The position numbers were made by a program, and so were the translations under genes. Positions 52,933 to 60,704 of a stretch of DNA of 64,000 bases are shown here, piece after piece. This stretch comes from JARFQH01 sp963825595. GTDB lineage: Bacteria > Desulfobacterota > Desulfobacteria > Desulfobacterales > SG8-13. The first letter of the stretch is position 1, and every line of letters starts with the position of its first letter. The notes beneath the pieces are model-generated. The model worked only from the letters and a program-made list of their open reading frames with translations, did no database searches and was not told where the DNA came from. Location: contig CAWGUE010000027.1 of assembly GCA_963825595.1 (NCBI GenBank), positions 48,659 to 112,658 of the forward strand. Reading direction: 5' to 3'.

Positions 52933-53038
52933 AATTTCTCCTTAGGAAAGGTCAATTACAATGCTGAAAGCCAATGAGATGGGCTCGATCTTTAACCTTT
53001 GAGGGATTGTTTGGCCTTTTCGACCCTCTGCTTGGAGG
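52933..53038. other. Short gap between sucA repeat and sucB
   Basis: About 105 bp that carries the sucB ribosome site (CTAAGGAGAAATT) and then runs into the repeat at 53039-53281. Together with the repeat it separates sucA from sucB by about 350 bp, unusually long for this operon. Confidence 0.5.
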
Positions 53039-53281
53039 CCATCTCAAAAAAGTCTTTGCGCCCGATCCGCCAGAGGCAGACAAGTCCTCCAAAGGTTTAC
53101 CCGCCTCAGGCGGGCGGACACATCACGGCGTTGAGCCCTCGTCTCAAGCCCTCGACATAGGTGAGCATGCCTGCGGGGTGCGACCCACAAAGAAGAATCG
53201 ATCAGGCGCGGAATCCCTCACAGCGAAGATTCTTGGTCTCGCCTTGATCTCGACCGAATATCCTCATTTTGAGATTGCTTC
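53039..53281. repeat. MITE-like repeat, copy 3 of 3
   Basis: Starts GCCATCTCAAAAAAGTCTTT and ends ATATCCTCATTTTGAGATTG. It lies between sucA and sucB and ends four bases before the sucA stop codon. Confidence 0.8.
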
Positions 53282-53284
53282 CAG

Positions 53285-56017
53285 TCAGCTCACTTGTCCG
53301 TTGGGATCGAGGCCCATTGCCCGCTCCAGGATGGCTTCCTGTTGCTGCTTGTAGATGGCCGGAAACCCGGTGGCCGGGCTGGCGGCCTCCGGCCGGCCGA
53401 TGTAGACCGGATGGTGACCGATAATCTTTTCCAGGCGCGGACGAATAAAATGCCATGCGCCCATGTTTTCCGGCTCCTCCTGAACCCAGAACCACTCTTT
53501 GACCTGCTCGTAGCGAGTTGCGACGGTCTGCAACTGTCTGTCCGGAAGCGGGTAGAGCTGCTCGAGCCGCAAGATAGCCGTGTTCTTGCGTTTGAGGTCC
53601 ATACGCCGTTGCAAAAGTCCGTAGTAAATCTTGCCGCTGCACAGCAGAACGCGGGTCGCCTTCTTGTATCCGGCCGCATCGTCCAGAACTTCCTCGAATG
53701 CACCGGCTGTAAGATCCTTGAGGGTCGACACCGCCAGTGGATGCCGCAGGAGACTCTTGGGTGTCATGGTCACCAGAGGCTTGCGAACGGTGCGCTTGAC
53801 CTGACGCCGCAACAGGTGAAAGTACTGGGCCGGTGTGGAGGGGTTGCAGACCTGCATGCTGTCTGCGGCACAAAGTTGCAGAAAACGCTCTAGCCGGGCG
53901 CTGGAATGCTCCGGGCCCAAACCCTCCATCCCGTGAGGCAACAACAACACCAACCCGCTCAATCGCTGCCACTTGGCTTCACCGCTGGCAATAAAGAGAT
54001 CGATCACAGCCTGGGCGTTGTTGACAAAATCGCCGAACTGGGCTTCCCAGAGTGTCAGCTCGTCAGGCCTGGCGATGGAGTAGCCGTATTCAAAACCTAA
54101 AACGCTCGTCTCGGCCAGAGGACTGTTGTAGACCCTGAAAGGAGCCTGAGACACGTCCAAATTGTTCAGGGGCGTGTAATACTCGCCGGTTTTGGTGTCC
54201 ACCAGAACACTGTGGCGCTGGCTGAACGTGCCGCGCGCACTGTCCTGTCCGCTGAGCCTGACGGGAAAGCCCTCAACCAGCAGCGATGCAAATGCCAGCG
54301 CTTCAGCAGTGGCCCAGTCGATTCCCTCGCCGCTCTCGACGCTTTCGAGCCGCTTGACAAGTTGACGCTTCAGTTTCGAAAACAGGTTAAATTCCGGCGG
54401 GTAATGGCCGAGTTTGCGGGCCAGGCCGATCAATTTGTTCTTTGCGACACCCGTTTTAAAGGGGGCGTGGCTGTATCGGTGGTCATAGCCGTCCCAGTTT
54501 TCGTAAAACCGATCCTGGGGAAACGGGCAGGCACTGCCGTGAACCTCATCGAAATCAGACGTCAGTCGATTGGATATCGTTTTTTCGATTTCGTCGAGCT
54601 GCGGCTTGTCAAGCAGACCCTCTTCCGTGAGCCGGACGGCGTATGAACGGTGGAGCGAAGGGCGCTCGCGTATGCGCTCGTACATGAGCGGTTGGGTGAA
54701 GTAAGGCTCGTCACCTTCGTTATGACCGTATCGCCGGTAGCAAACAAGATCGATGACAACGTCTTTCTTGAAAACCATCCGGTAGTCCGTCGCCAATCGG
54801 CTGACGTGCACCACGGCCTCGGGATCCTCTCCGTGTACGTGAAAAATCGGAGCCATGATCATTTTGGCGACGTCGGTGGAATAGCGCGTCGACCGTGCGT
54901 CCTTCGGCAAGGTAGTATAGCCGATCTGGTTGTTTATAATAAGGTGAACGGTTCCGCCGGTGCGGTAACCGTCCAGCTGGGACATGTTGAGCGTTTCCAT
55001 GACGACGCCCTGGCCGGCGAAGGCGGCATCACCATGAATCAGAAGCGGTAGAACCTGGCGGCCGTCTTCATCGCCCAGAATCACCTGCCGGGCCTTCGCA
55101 AAGCCTTCCACGACCGGATTGACCGCTTCCAGATGGCTGGGGTTGTTGACCAGATAAAGCCTGAGCGGGTGCCCATTGTCGGTCTCGATGTCGGCGAGGT
55201 ATCCGTTGTGGTACTTCACATCCCCGGCACCAACCAGATTCTCGGGATCGTAACAGTTTTCGAACTCAGCGAAGATGTCGTAGTAAGATTTCTGCAAAAT
55301 ATGGGCCTGAACGTTCAGCCGACCCCTGTGGGCCATGCCGAGGATAATTTCCTTGGCGCCCTGGCCGGCAGCCTGGGCCACCAGAGTATCCAGCAATGGG
55401 ATGACGGCGTCACCGCCTTCGAGAGAAAAACGGGTCACGCCGACGTACTTCCGGTTGAGGAACTGCTCGAACAGGGCCGATTGGGTCATTTTTTCGAGTA
55501 TGTGCAGTTTCTCCGCCGCATCCAGCGGCGAACGGTTCTGAACCGGCTCCATGCGTTCCTGGAGCCAGTGGCGTTCCTGCGGGTCCTGCAGATGCATGTA
55601 TTCGACACCGATGGATCGGCAGTATGTTTCCCGGAGGTTTCTGAGGATATCTTTGAGGGGGGCTTTTTCTTCTCCGTCCTGATTATGGATAAAGAATTCT
55701 TGTTCCAGATCGTCCAAAGAGAGGCCGAAAGTCTCCAGGCTGAGCAGTGGGTGGTCGGTTGGGCAAGCGGCCAGGGGGTCCATACAGGCCAACAAGTGAC
55801 CCAGTTCGCGGTAGCGGTATTTCAGTGCCCCCACCCGGCTCTGTTTGAGCATCTGATCCAGGTCACGTTCGCTGACGGTGTCCGGGGCCTGATCAAGGGC
55901 GATTTCGAAGCCTTTGAAAAATGATTGCCAGTCCCTGGAGACCGATCCCGGTGCCGCCTTCCAGCGCCGGTATTGTTCGTCGATATAATCCGCGTTAAAG
56001 GTCTCGATCCCATCCAT
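53285..56017 (-). CDS. sucA: 2-oxoglutarate dehydrogenase E1
   Basis: 910 residues, close to the usual 930. The N-terminal E1 segment FNADYIDEQYRRWKAAPGSVSRDWQSFF, the active-site region EIILGMAHRGRLNVQAHIL, the thiamine diphosphate motif HGDAAFAGQGVV to LIINNQIGYTT, and the C-terminal VQEEPENMGAWHFIRP are present. It decarboxylates 2-oxoglutarate with thiamine diphosphate. AGGGTAGG precedes the ATG at 56017. A NAD-linked complex is less usual than ferredoxin oxidoreductase in strict anaerobes. Confidence 0.96.
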   Translation of the reverse strand: MDGIETFNADYIDEQYRRWKAAPGSVSRDWQSFFKGFEIALDQAPDTVSERDLDQMLKQSRVGALKYRYRELGHLLACMDPLAACPTDHPLLSLETFGLSLDDLEQEFFIHNQDGEEKAPLKDILRNLRETYCRSIGVEYMHLQDPQERHWLQERMEPVQNRSPLDAAEKLHILEKMTQSALFEQFLNRKYVGVTRFSLEGGDAVIPLLDTLVAQAAGQGAKEIILGMAHRGRLNVQAHILQKSYYDIFAEFENCYDPENLVGAGDVKYHNGYLADIETDNGHPLRLYLVNNPSHLEAVNPVVEGFAKARQVILGDEDGRQVLPLLIHGDAAFAGQGVVMETLNMSQLDGYRTGGTVHLIINNQIGYTTLPKDARSTRYSTDVAKMIMAPIFHVHGEDPEAVVHVSRLATDYRMVFKKDVVIDLVCYRRYGHNEGDEPYFTQPLMYERIRERPSLHRSYAVRLTEEGLLDKPQLDEIEKTISNRLTSDFDEVHGSACPFPQDRFYENWDGYDHRYSHAPFKTGVAKNKLIGLARKLGHYPPEFNLFSKLKRQLVKRLESVESGEGIDWATAEALAFASLLVEGFPVRLSGQDSARGTFSQRHSVLVDTKTGEYYTPLNNLDVSQAPFRVYNSPLAETSVLGFEYGYSIARPDELTLWEAQFGDFVNNAQAVIDLFIASGEAKWQRLSGLVLLLPHGMEGLGPEHSSARLERFLQLCAADSMQVCNPSTPAQYFHLLRRQVKRTVRKPLVTMTPKSLLRHPLAVSTLKDLTAGAFEEVLDDAAGYKKATRVLLCSGKIYYGLLQRRMDLKRKNTAILRLEQLYPLPDRQLQTVATRYEQVKEWFWVQEEPENMGAWHFIRPRLEKIIGHHPVYIGRPEAASPATGFPAIYKQQQEAILERAMGLDPNGQVS

Positions 56018-56109
56018 ATGACCTACCCTTCAGGAAAATTTTCCAATTGTCCGGTCGATGACCGCTTATAAGTCGACAGTCCCACACCCAAGCCCTTGAG
56101 TTACTTATT

Positions 56110-56166
56110 CCCAAATTGAGCGATTTTTAATTTTGTCATTTCGAAAATATGAACCGCTCAACATGG
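56110..56166. repeat. Degenerate relative of the 4413-4462 palindrome
   Basis: Outer arms CCCAAATTGAGCG and CGCTCAACATGGG, and TTTCGAAAATATGAA in the middle, all as in the perfect palindrome but with several differences in the left arm. Confidence 0.7.
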
Positions 56167-56229
56167 GTTATTGGCTCTTACCACTGGTCACTTTCGGGAT
56201 TTTCACGCGCATTTCATGAAATATTCGGT

Positions 56230-56991
56230 TTAAGACTCACTTTGCTCCTTGAACCACCTCACGGCAACTTGCGATATGTCCCGCCGGTCTTCTTCACGGC
56301 TGAACATATGATCCGCATTCGGCACGATCTCCAAATCCACCCTTTCGCTGCTCAGATCCCGCACCTTGTAAGCCTCCTCTACCGGTATGATCTCATCCAT
56401 GTCACCGTGAACAATCAACAGCGGTTTTCGAAACGTTTTTAGGAGATCGACCGGGTTGAAACTGTCGACGTCGGCAAAGAACTCACCGGTCAGCTTGAGC
56501 GATCGCCCGCGGCTGCTGAAAAATACCTCACCCGTGCGCTGTAGGGCGCTGCGCTGCTCCCGGCTCAGAAAGTGCGTTGCGCGAATGCCCGTCAGGCGGC
56601 TCGCCAGTGCACAGACGGCCTTGATACTGTCGTTACGGGCAGCGGTCAGAAAGGATATCAGGCCGCCCATGCTATGGCCGGCAACACCGATCCACTCCGC
56701 CCCGCGGGTCGCAAGAAGTCCTATCGCCGTCTGCATTTCTGAAACTTGTTTGCTATAGGTCGACTCGGCAAAGACACCCTCGCTCTGGCCGTTTCCGGAA
56801 AAATCGAAGCGCAGGGCGAAAAAACCTTCCCGACTCAAGTCGCCGGCCAGTTGCCGCAGGATTCCCGTATGCCGCGAGCAGGTGAAACAGTGCCCCAAGA
56901 GCACCCCGCATCCTTGCGGCGTTTTCGGTATATGCAGCGTGCCCGCCAGTTTTTCTCCCCACTGGTTGTCGAATTGGATTTGCTCTTCCAT
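56230..56991 (-). CDS. Alpha/beta hydrolase
   Basis: 253 residues: an oxyanion/lid start (LAGTLHIPKTPQGCGVLLGHCFTCSRHTG), the nucleophile elbow GVAGHSMGGLIS, the acid region IVHGDMDEIIPVEEA and the final His in VPNADHMFSRE. This is the family of putative redox/acyl hydrolases with the unusual HCFTCS motif, often encoded beside OsmC-like proteins. The ATG at 56991 was chosen because the family match starts there, although AAAGGAG is about 16 bases away. Confidence 0.9.
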   Translation of the reverse strand: MEEQIQFDNQWGEKLAGTLHIPKTPQGCGVLLGHCFTCSRHTGILRQLAGDLSREGFFALRFDFSGNGQSEGVFAESTYSKQVSEMQTAIGLLATRGAEWIGVAGHSMGGLISFLTAARNDSIKAVCALASRLTGIRATHFLSREQRSALQRTGEVFFSSRGRSLKLTGEFFADVDSFNPVDLLKTFRKPLLIVHGDMDEIIPVEEAYKVRDLSSERVDLEIVPNADHMFSREEDRRDISQVAVRWFKEQSES

Positions 56992-57371
56992 GATGCTTTT
57001 TTCGAAACTCCTTTTTAGTACAGTCGCAGCGGCAAGACCCAGTTGTATATGCAAATGCAAAACCGCCGGCGTCCCCACTCCCGCTCAGGCCCAAGCACGA
57101 TTTCGAGCGCAAACGCGCCAGCTCTTATAGATAACGGAGGCTCTCCATAACTGTCAAGAACGAAGAACGATTAGCGTCTCGTAATATGACAATCCCCTTG
57201 GGGGGATTTGCGACTCGCCTATGGATTTTCTAAATTTTACCGTTCCGTTTCCCAATCCGTTACATGGGGACGATGCGGATGTCAATCGGGCCGCCCGGTG
57301 ACCATGACGTCCATCGATCATGGGGAAGGGACGGAATGAGAAGAAGTGTAAGGGTGTAACGATAGGCTGTA
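56992..57371. other. Intergenic gap, nothing recognised
   Basis: About 380 bp between the hydrolase and the broken metallo-hydrolase. The short open frames here look like shadows. No promoter, RNA or terminator is clear. Confidence 0.5.
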
Positions 57372-57671
57372 TCAATTATCGCGGTAATATAGGGTTTTCC
57401 CGTGCCTGAGCGCTGCCCAGCGATTGGTGAGCCCTTCTTTTTCCAGTTCTTTTGTCAGGTCCTGGGGTGGAAAATGCACGGGCTCATCCCCCAGACGAAA
57501 AGATCCCCAGTGCACGATCAACAATTTCTTGGCTTTCAATTGCTTGAAAGCCGCCACAGTTTCGGTCGGATTCATGTGGAACGATAACCATTGTGATCGC
57601 AGATGCAATTCACCAAATAGAATGACCGTCTTGACGGCAGGGGCGAGACAACGTAAATAAAAGTATATCAT
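57372..57671 (-). pseudogene. C-terminal fragment of an MBL-fold metallo-hydrolase (UlaG-like)
   Basis: The 99-codon frame contains HMNPTETVAAFKQLKAKKLL, IVHWGSFRLGDEP and LAKxLxxEG-like sequence, the C-terminal third of UlaG/NAPE-PLD-type metallo-hydrolases (the HxNPxEAV and HWGTFxLxxEP motifs). The HxHxDH metal-binding N-terminal part is absent upstream. It is a truncated gene. Confidence 0.65.
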
Positions 57672-57776
57672 TCGGGCCTGCTGGGTGACGCAGATCGGCG
57701 CCCTGATTCACTGACCCGAAAATTTCATGATATCCTTGCGGGGAACGACCAATTCGATTGAGAAAGGAAGGTCCTG

Positions 57777-58091
57777 GTGATTATCGCCATGGTTACATTC
57801 AAACTGAAAAAGAACTGGAGTGTCAGTGAGGCAACCGATGTATTTGCGTCAACTGCGCCCCGGTATCTGAACAAGGCCGGTTTAATACGAAAGCATTACT
57901 TTGTGACCGAGTCGGGCGACCGCTCCGGCGGCATTTACCTGTGGAAATCGAGAGCGGATGCCGAAGCCTGTTACACGCCGGAATGGACGGCAATGGTGAC
58001 GGAAAAGTACGGCAAGGCTCCCGAGATCCTCTACTTGGAGGTTCCGGTGACGGTCGACAACATCCGCCAGGTCATCGAAACCAGCCGTTGA
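57777..58091 (+). CDS. YdhR-like putative monooxygenase
   Basis: 104 residues of the dimeric ferredoxin-like fold: MVTFKLKKNWSVSEATDVF, APRYLNKAGLIRKHYFVTES and GGIYLWKSRADAEACYTPEW, which are the YdhR family signatures. I accept the GTG at 57777, since AAGGAAGG is five bases before it; an ATG at 57789 is possible. Members act on aromatic compounds or are of unknown use. Confidence 0.82.
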   Translation: MIIAMVTFKLKKNWSVSEATDVFASTAPRYLNKAGLIRKHYFVTESGDRSGGIYLWKSRADAEACYTPEWTAMVTEKYGKAPEILYLEVPVTVDNIRQVIETSR

Positions 58092-58182
58092 GATGAGACA
58101 CAGGCAGCCAATGTCGGGCAATCGACACTCGATAAAATGAGCCCAAAAAACGTTTGCAGCCATTTTGAAAAGGAAACCGCCC

Positions 58183-58489
58183 TTAATTAGTGCCCATCCA
58201 CGAATATGTGATGGCACCGTTAAGTGTTCAATTCAGAAATGAGAATTTTCTCCGCTGAGCAAGGCCGCATCCCGCCATGGTGGGGCCCAGCGTAAAAAAG
58301 GCCATTTATGGATGGGCACATGTGTAAGTGTCCGATTCATAAATAAGCAATTTTTTCTCTGGGCAAGGCCGCACAAGGGTTTTGACCGCAGGCGTAGCAT
58401 GGCTACGTTGAGGATCAAAACCCGCGGATAATCCCGCCGTGGCGGGACCCAGGGGAAAAAGGGCCATTTATGGACGGACACTAATTAAT
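58183..58489. repeat. REP-like element, copy 2 (double unit)
   Basis: The outer ends TTAATTAGTG and CACTAATTAA are exact inverted repeats. Inside, two units each end with GGCCATTTATGGA (near 58303 and 58463) and contain GCAAGGCCGCA. Small GC hairpins (CCCGCCATGGTGGG, CCCGCCGTGGCGGG) and a longer hairpin around 58376-58424 are present. Confidence 0.8.
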
Positions 58490-58538
58490 TCAACCGAACC
58501 AGACGCTTCCGACATCGTTCAGTTGGAGGGGGATACGT

Positions 58539-58925
58539 ATGGCAACCAAGAAAACACAACCAGATGACGACCGGTTGGCTGAGATTATTTCCGATGCCCG
58601 GCGCAGCCGCGAACAACGCGAAAAAACATACCGCGAGAGAGCGTTGAAGATATACCCTTGGATATGTGCCCGGTGTGGGCGTGAATTCTCGGGCAAAAGA
58701 CTGCGCGAGCTCACGGTCCATCACAGGGATCACGACCACGACAACAACCCCCCGGACGGCAGCAACTGGGAACTCTTGTGCCTTTACTGCCACGATAACG
58801 AACACTCCCGCTATTTGACGGCCGAATGGTCCGAAGCGCCTGAGCCGGGCAAAGAACCGGGCCCGACATCCACCCACAAACCATTTGCCGGCCTCGACGC
58901 TTTGTTGAAAATCAAAAAGAAATGA
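58539..58925 (+). CDS. yajD: HNH nuclease family protein YajD
   Basis: 128 residues with an HNH domain: CARCGREFSGKRL, ELTVHHRDHDHDNNPPDGSNW and LLCLYCHDNEHSRY give the two CxxC zinc pairs and the HH catalytic core. The length and the DNNPPDGSNWELLC motif are those of YajD. The cellular role is unknown. A strong ribosome site (GGAGGGG) precedes the ATG. Confidence 0.93.
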   Translation: MATKKTQPDDDRLAEIISDARRSREQREKTYRERALKIYPWICARCGREFSGKRLRELTVHHRDHDHDNNPPDGSNWELLCLYCHDNEHSRYLTAEWSEAPEPGKEPGPTSTHKPFAGLDALLKIKKK

Positions 58926-58943
58926 GAGGTAAGGCCGGATAAC

Positions 58944-59891
58944 ATGAAAACCAAACACAGGCTCCTGGTCGTTTCCCGCGATGCGGCCGATTACGACAGG
59001 TTGATCAAAGCGCTGGCGTTGCCGGATCTGATTATCGACGCGGTCGATTCAGCCGAAAAAGCCCTTGCCCATGCCCAAGATGTCAGCATCATTCTCGGCG
59101 AACCGAAACGCATCGCTCCCGTAATAGACCAGGCGCCGCGCCTATTGTGGGTTCAATCGACATTTGCAGGCGTCGAGGCACTGATCCGCCCCCACGCGCG
59201 CGCCGACGTTATTCTCAGCGGCGTCAAAGACGTCTTTGGTCCGTTTATGAGTGAATACGTCTTTAGCTACCTTGTGGCCATCGAACGCCGCGCCTTTGAC
59301 CTATACCGAAATCAACAAAAACGGATCTGGCAGAAGATCTCTTACAAAAGCCTCAGGGACCGCCTGATCGGCATATGCGGACTCGGATCCATCGGAAGGC
59401 ACCTTGCCCGAACCGCCAACCATTTCGGCCTGCGGGTCTGGGGCTACAAAAAAAACCGGGGCAGTGTGCCGGAAGTCGAACGGGTGTTTACAGGAGACGG
59501 TTTCAGGGATTTTCTGTCCGGTCCGGATTACATTGTGATCACCCTTCCGAGCACGCCGGCCACCTTCCACATGTTCGACGACACCGCTTTTGCGGCCATG
59601 AAGGCGACCGCGGTTCTGATAAACATCGGCCGTGGCAATGTGGTTTTGGAATCGGCCCTGATTCGGGCGCTGCAGAAGGGGGAGATCGGCGGCGCCGTGC
59701 TGGATGTTTTCGAAGAGGAACCACTACCGCAGGAAAGCCCACTCTGGTCTCTGCCCAACGTATTCATTACGCCGCACATCTCCGGATACAGTTTTCCGTC
59801 CGATATCGTTGGGATCTTCGCCGAAAACTATCGCCGCTTCTTATCCGGCAGCCCGCTGCTGCACCAGGTTGATTTTCAAAGAGGCTACTAA
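58944..59891 (+). CDS. D-isomer 2-hydroxyacid dehydrogenase family protein
   Basis: 315 residues. NAD-binding motif GICGLGSIGRHLARTANHFG, the catalytic Arg in LINIGRGNVV, Glu in DVFEEEPLP and His in FITPHISGYS are all present. It probably reduces a 2-oxoacid, or oxidises a D-2-hydroxyacid. The gene ends three bases before the ComB-family gene, so the two should be co-transcribed and may share a pathway. Confidence 0.92.
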   Translation: MKTKHRLLVVSRDAADYDRLIKALALPDLIIDAVDSAEKALAHAQDVSIILGEPKRIAPVIDQAPRLLWVQSTFAGVEALIRPHARADVILSGVKDVFGPFMSEYVFSYLVAIERRAFDLYRNQQKRIWQKISYKSLRDRLIGICGLGSIGRHLARTANHFGLRVWGYKKNRGSVPEVERVFTGDGFRDFLSGPDYIVITLPSTPATFHMFDDTAFAAMKATAVLINIGRGNVVLESALIRALQKGEIGGAVLDVFEEEPLPQESPLWSLPNVFITPHISGYSFPSDIVGIFAENYRRFLSGSPLLHQVDFQRGY

Positions 59892-59894
59892 GAC

Positions 59895-60578
59895 ATGCAG
59901 ATTCACCTGCTCAGCCTGATGGCGGGAGCGCGTCAGGCCACAGGAACCGTGGTTATCATAGATGTGTACCGGGCTTTCACGACCGCCGCCGTTGCATTGC
60001 ATGCCGGCGCAGCGTGCATCATCCTGGTGGACAATCCTCAAAAAGCTCTGGAATTGCGCCGCAGTGGCCAATGCGATCAGTGTTTTGGCGAAGTTGGCGG
60101 CGTCAAGGTTCCCGGATTCGATTTCGGCAATTCACCGCATGAACTCTCCCGGGCAGAAGTGCGTGGCAAGACCCTGGTCCAGTCCACGAGCGCCGGCACC
60201 AGGGGCGCAACAGCGGCAGGCGCAAACGCGGTGCTCTATGTTGCCGCTTTGGTTAACGCATCCGCCACGGCCCGGTCAATCCTGGCCGCTGCGCCGGCGG
60301 AGGTCTCTCTGGTGGCCATGGGAACCGGCGGTGAGGAGCGGAGCGAAGAAGATGAACTCTGCGCACTCTACCTTCGAAATTTACTGCACGGACGAAGGCC
60401 CGATCCAGCGGCCATCCGTGCCCTGCTGCTTTCCTCCTGCGACTCGGCCAAGTTCGGAGACCCGCAGCTGCCGCACTTCGACCCGCGCGACCGTGACATC
60501 GCCCTTGAGGTCGACAGTATACCGTTCGCCGTTCAGATTCACACCCAAGGCGACCTTTTGGTGGCTGTCCCGGATTAA
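59895..60578 (+). CDS. comB: 2-phosphosulfolactate phosphatase family protein
   Basis: 227 residues of the ComB fold: VIIDVYRAFTTAAVALHAGA, FDFGNSPHEL, LVQSTSAGTRGATAAG and ALLLSSCDSAKF are the conserved blocks. ComB removes phosphate from 2-phosphosulfolactate in coenzyme M synthesis, but bacterial members often lie outside that pathway. A 2-hydroxyacid dehydrogenase directly upstream would fit sulfolactate/sulfopyruvate metabolism; this is inference. Confidence 0.88.
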   Translation: MQIHLLSLMAGARQATGTVVIIDVYRAFTTAAVALHAGAACIILVDNPQKALELRRSGQCDQCFGEVGGVKVPGFDFGNSPHELSRAEVRGKTLVQSTSAGTRGATAAGANAVLYVAALVNASATARSILAAAPAEVSLVAMGTGGEERSEEDELCALYLRNLLHGRRPDPAAIRALLLSSCDSAKFGDPQLPHFDPRDRDIALEVDSIPFAVQIHTQGDLLVAVPD

Positions 60579-60704
60579 ACCGAGCGCTACCTCCGGTAAT
60601 GAAAAATGTGCCGGACCCCCTAAGGTCAAACTCACGAACCCCTCGTTTTGGGCCGGCAGAATCCTGAAAGACGAAGAAATGAAACTCCCTGCAGCAACCT
60701 TGAT

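Noticed and set aside
20814..53281. Insertion sequences with a transposase
   Set aside because: No transposase-like frame is present near any of the repeat elements, so they are called MITE/REP-like only.
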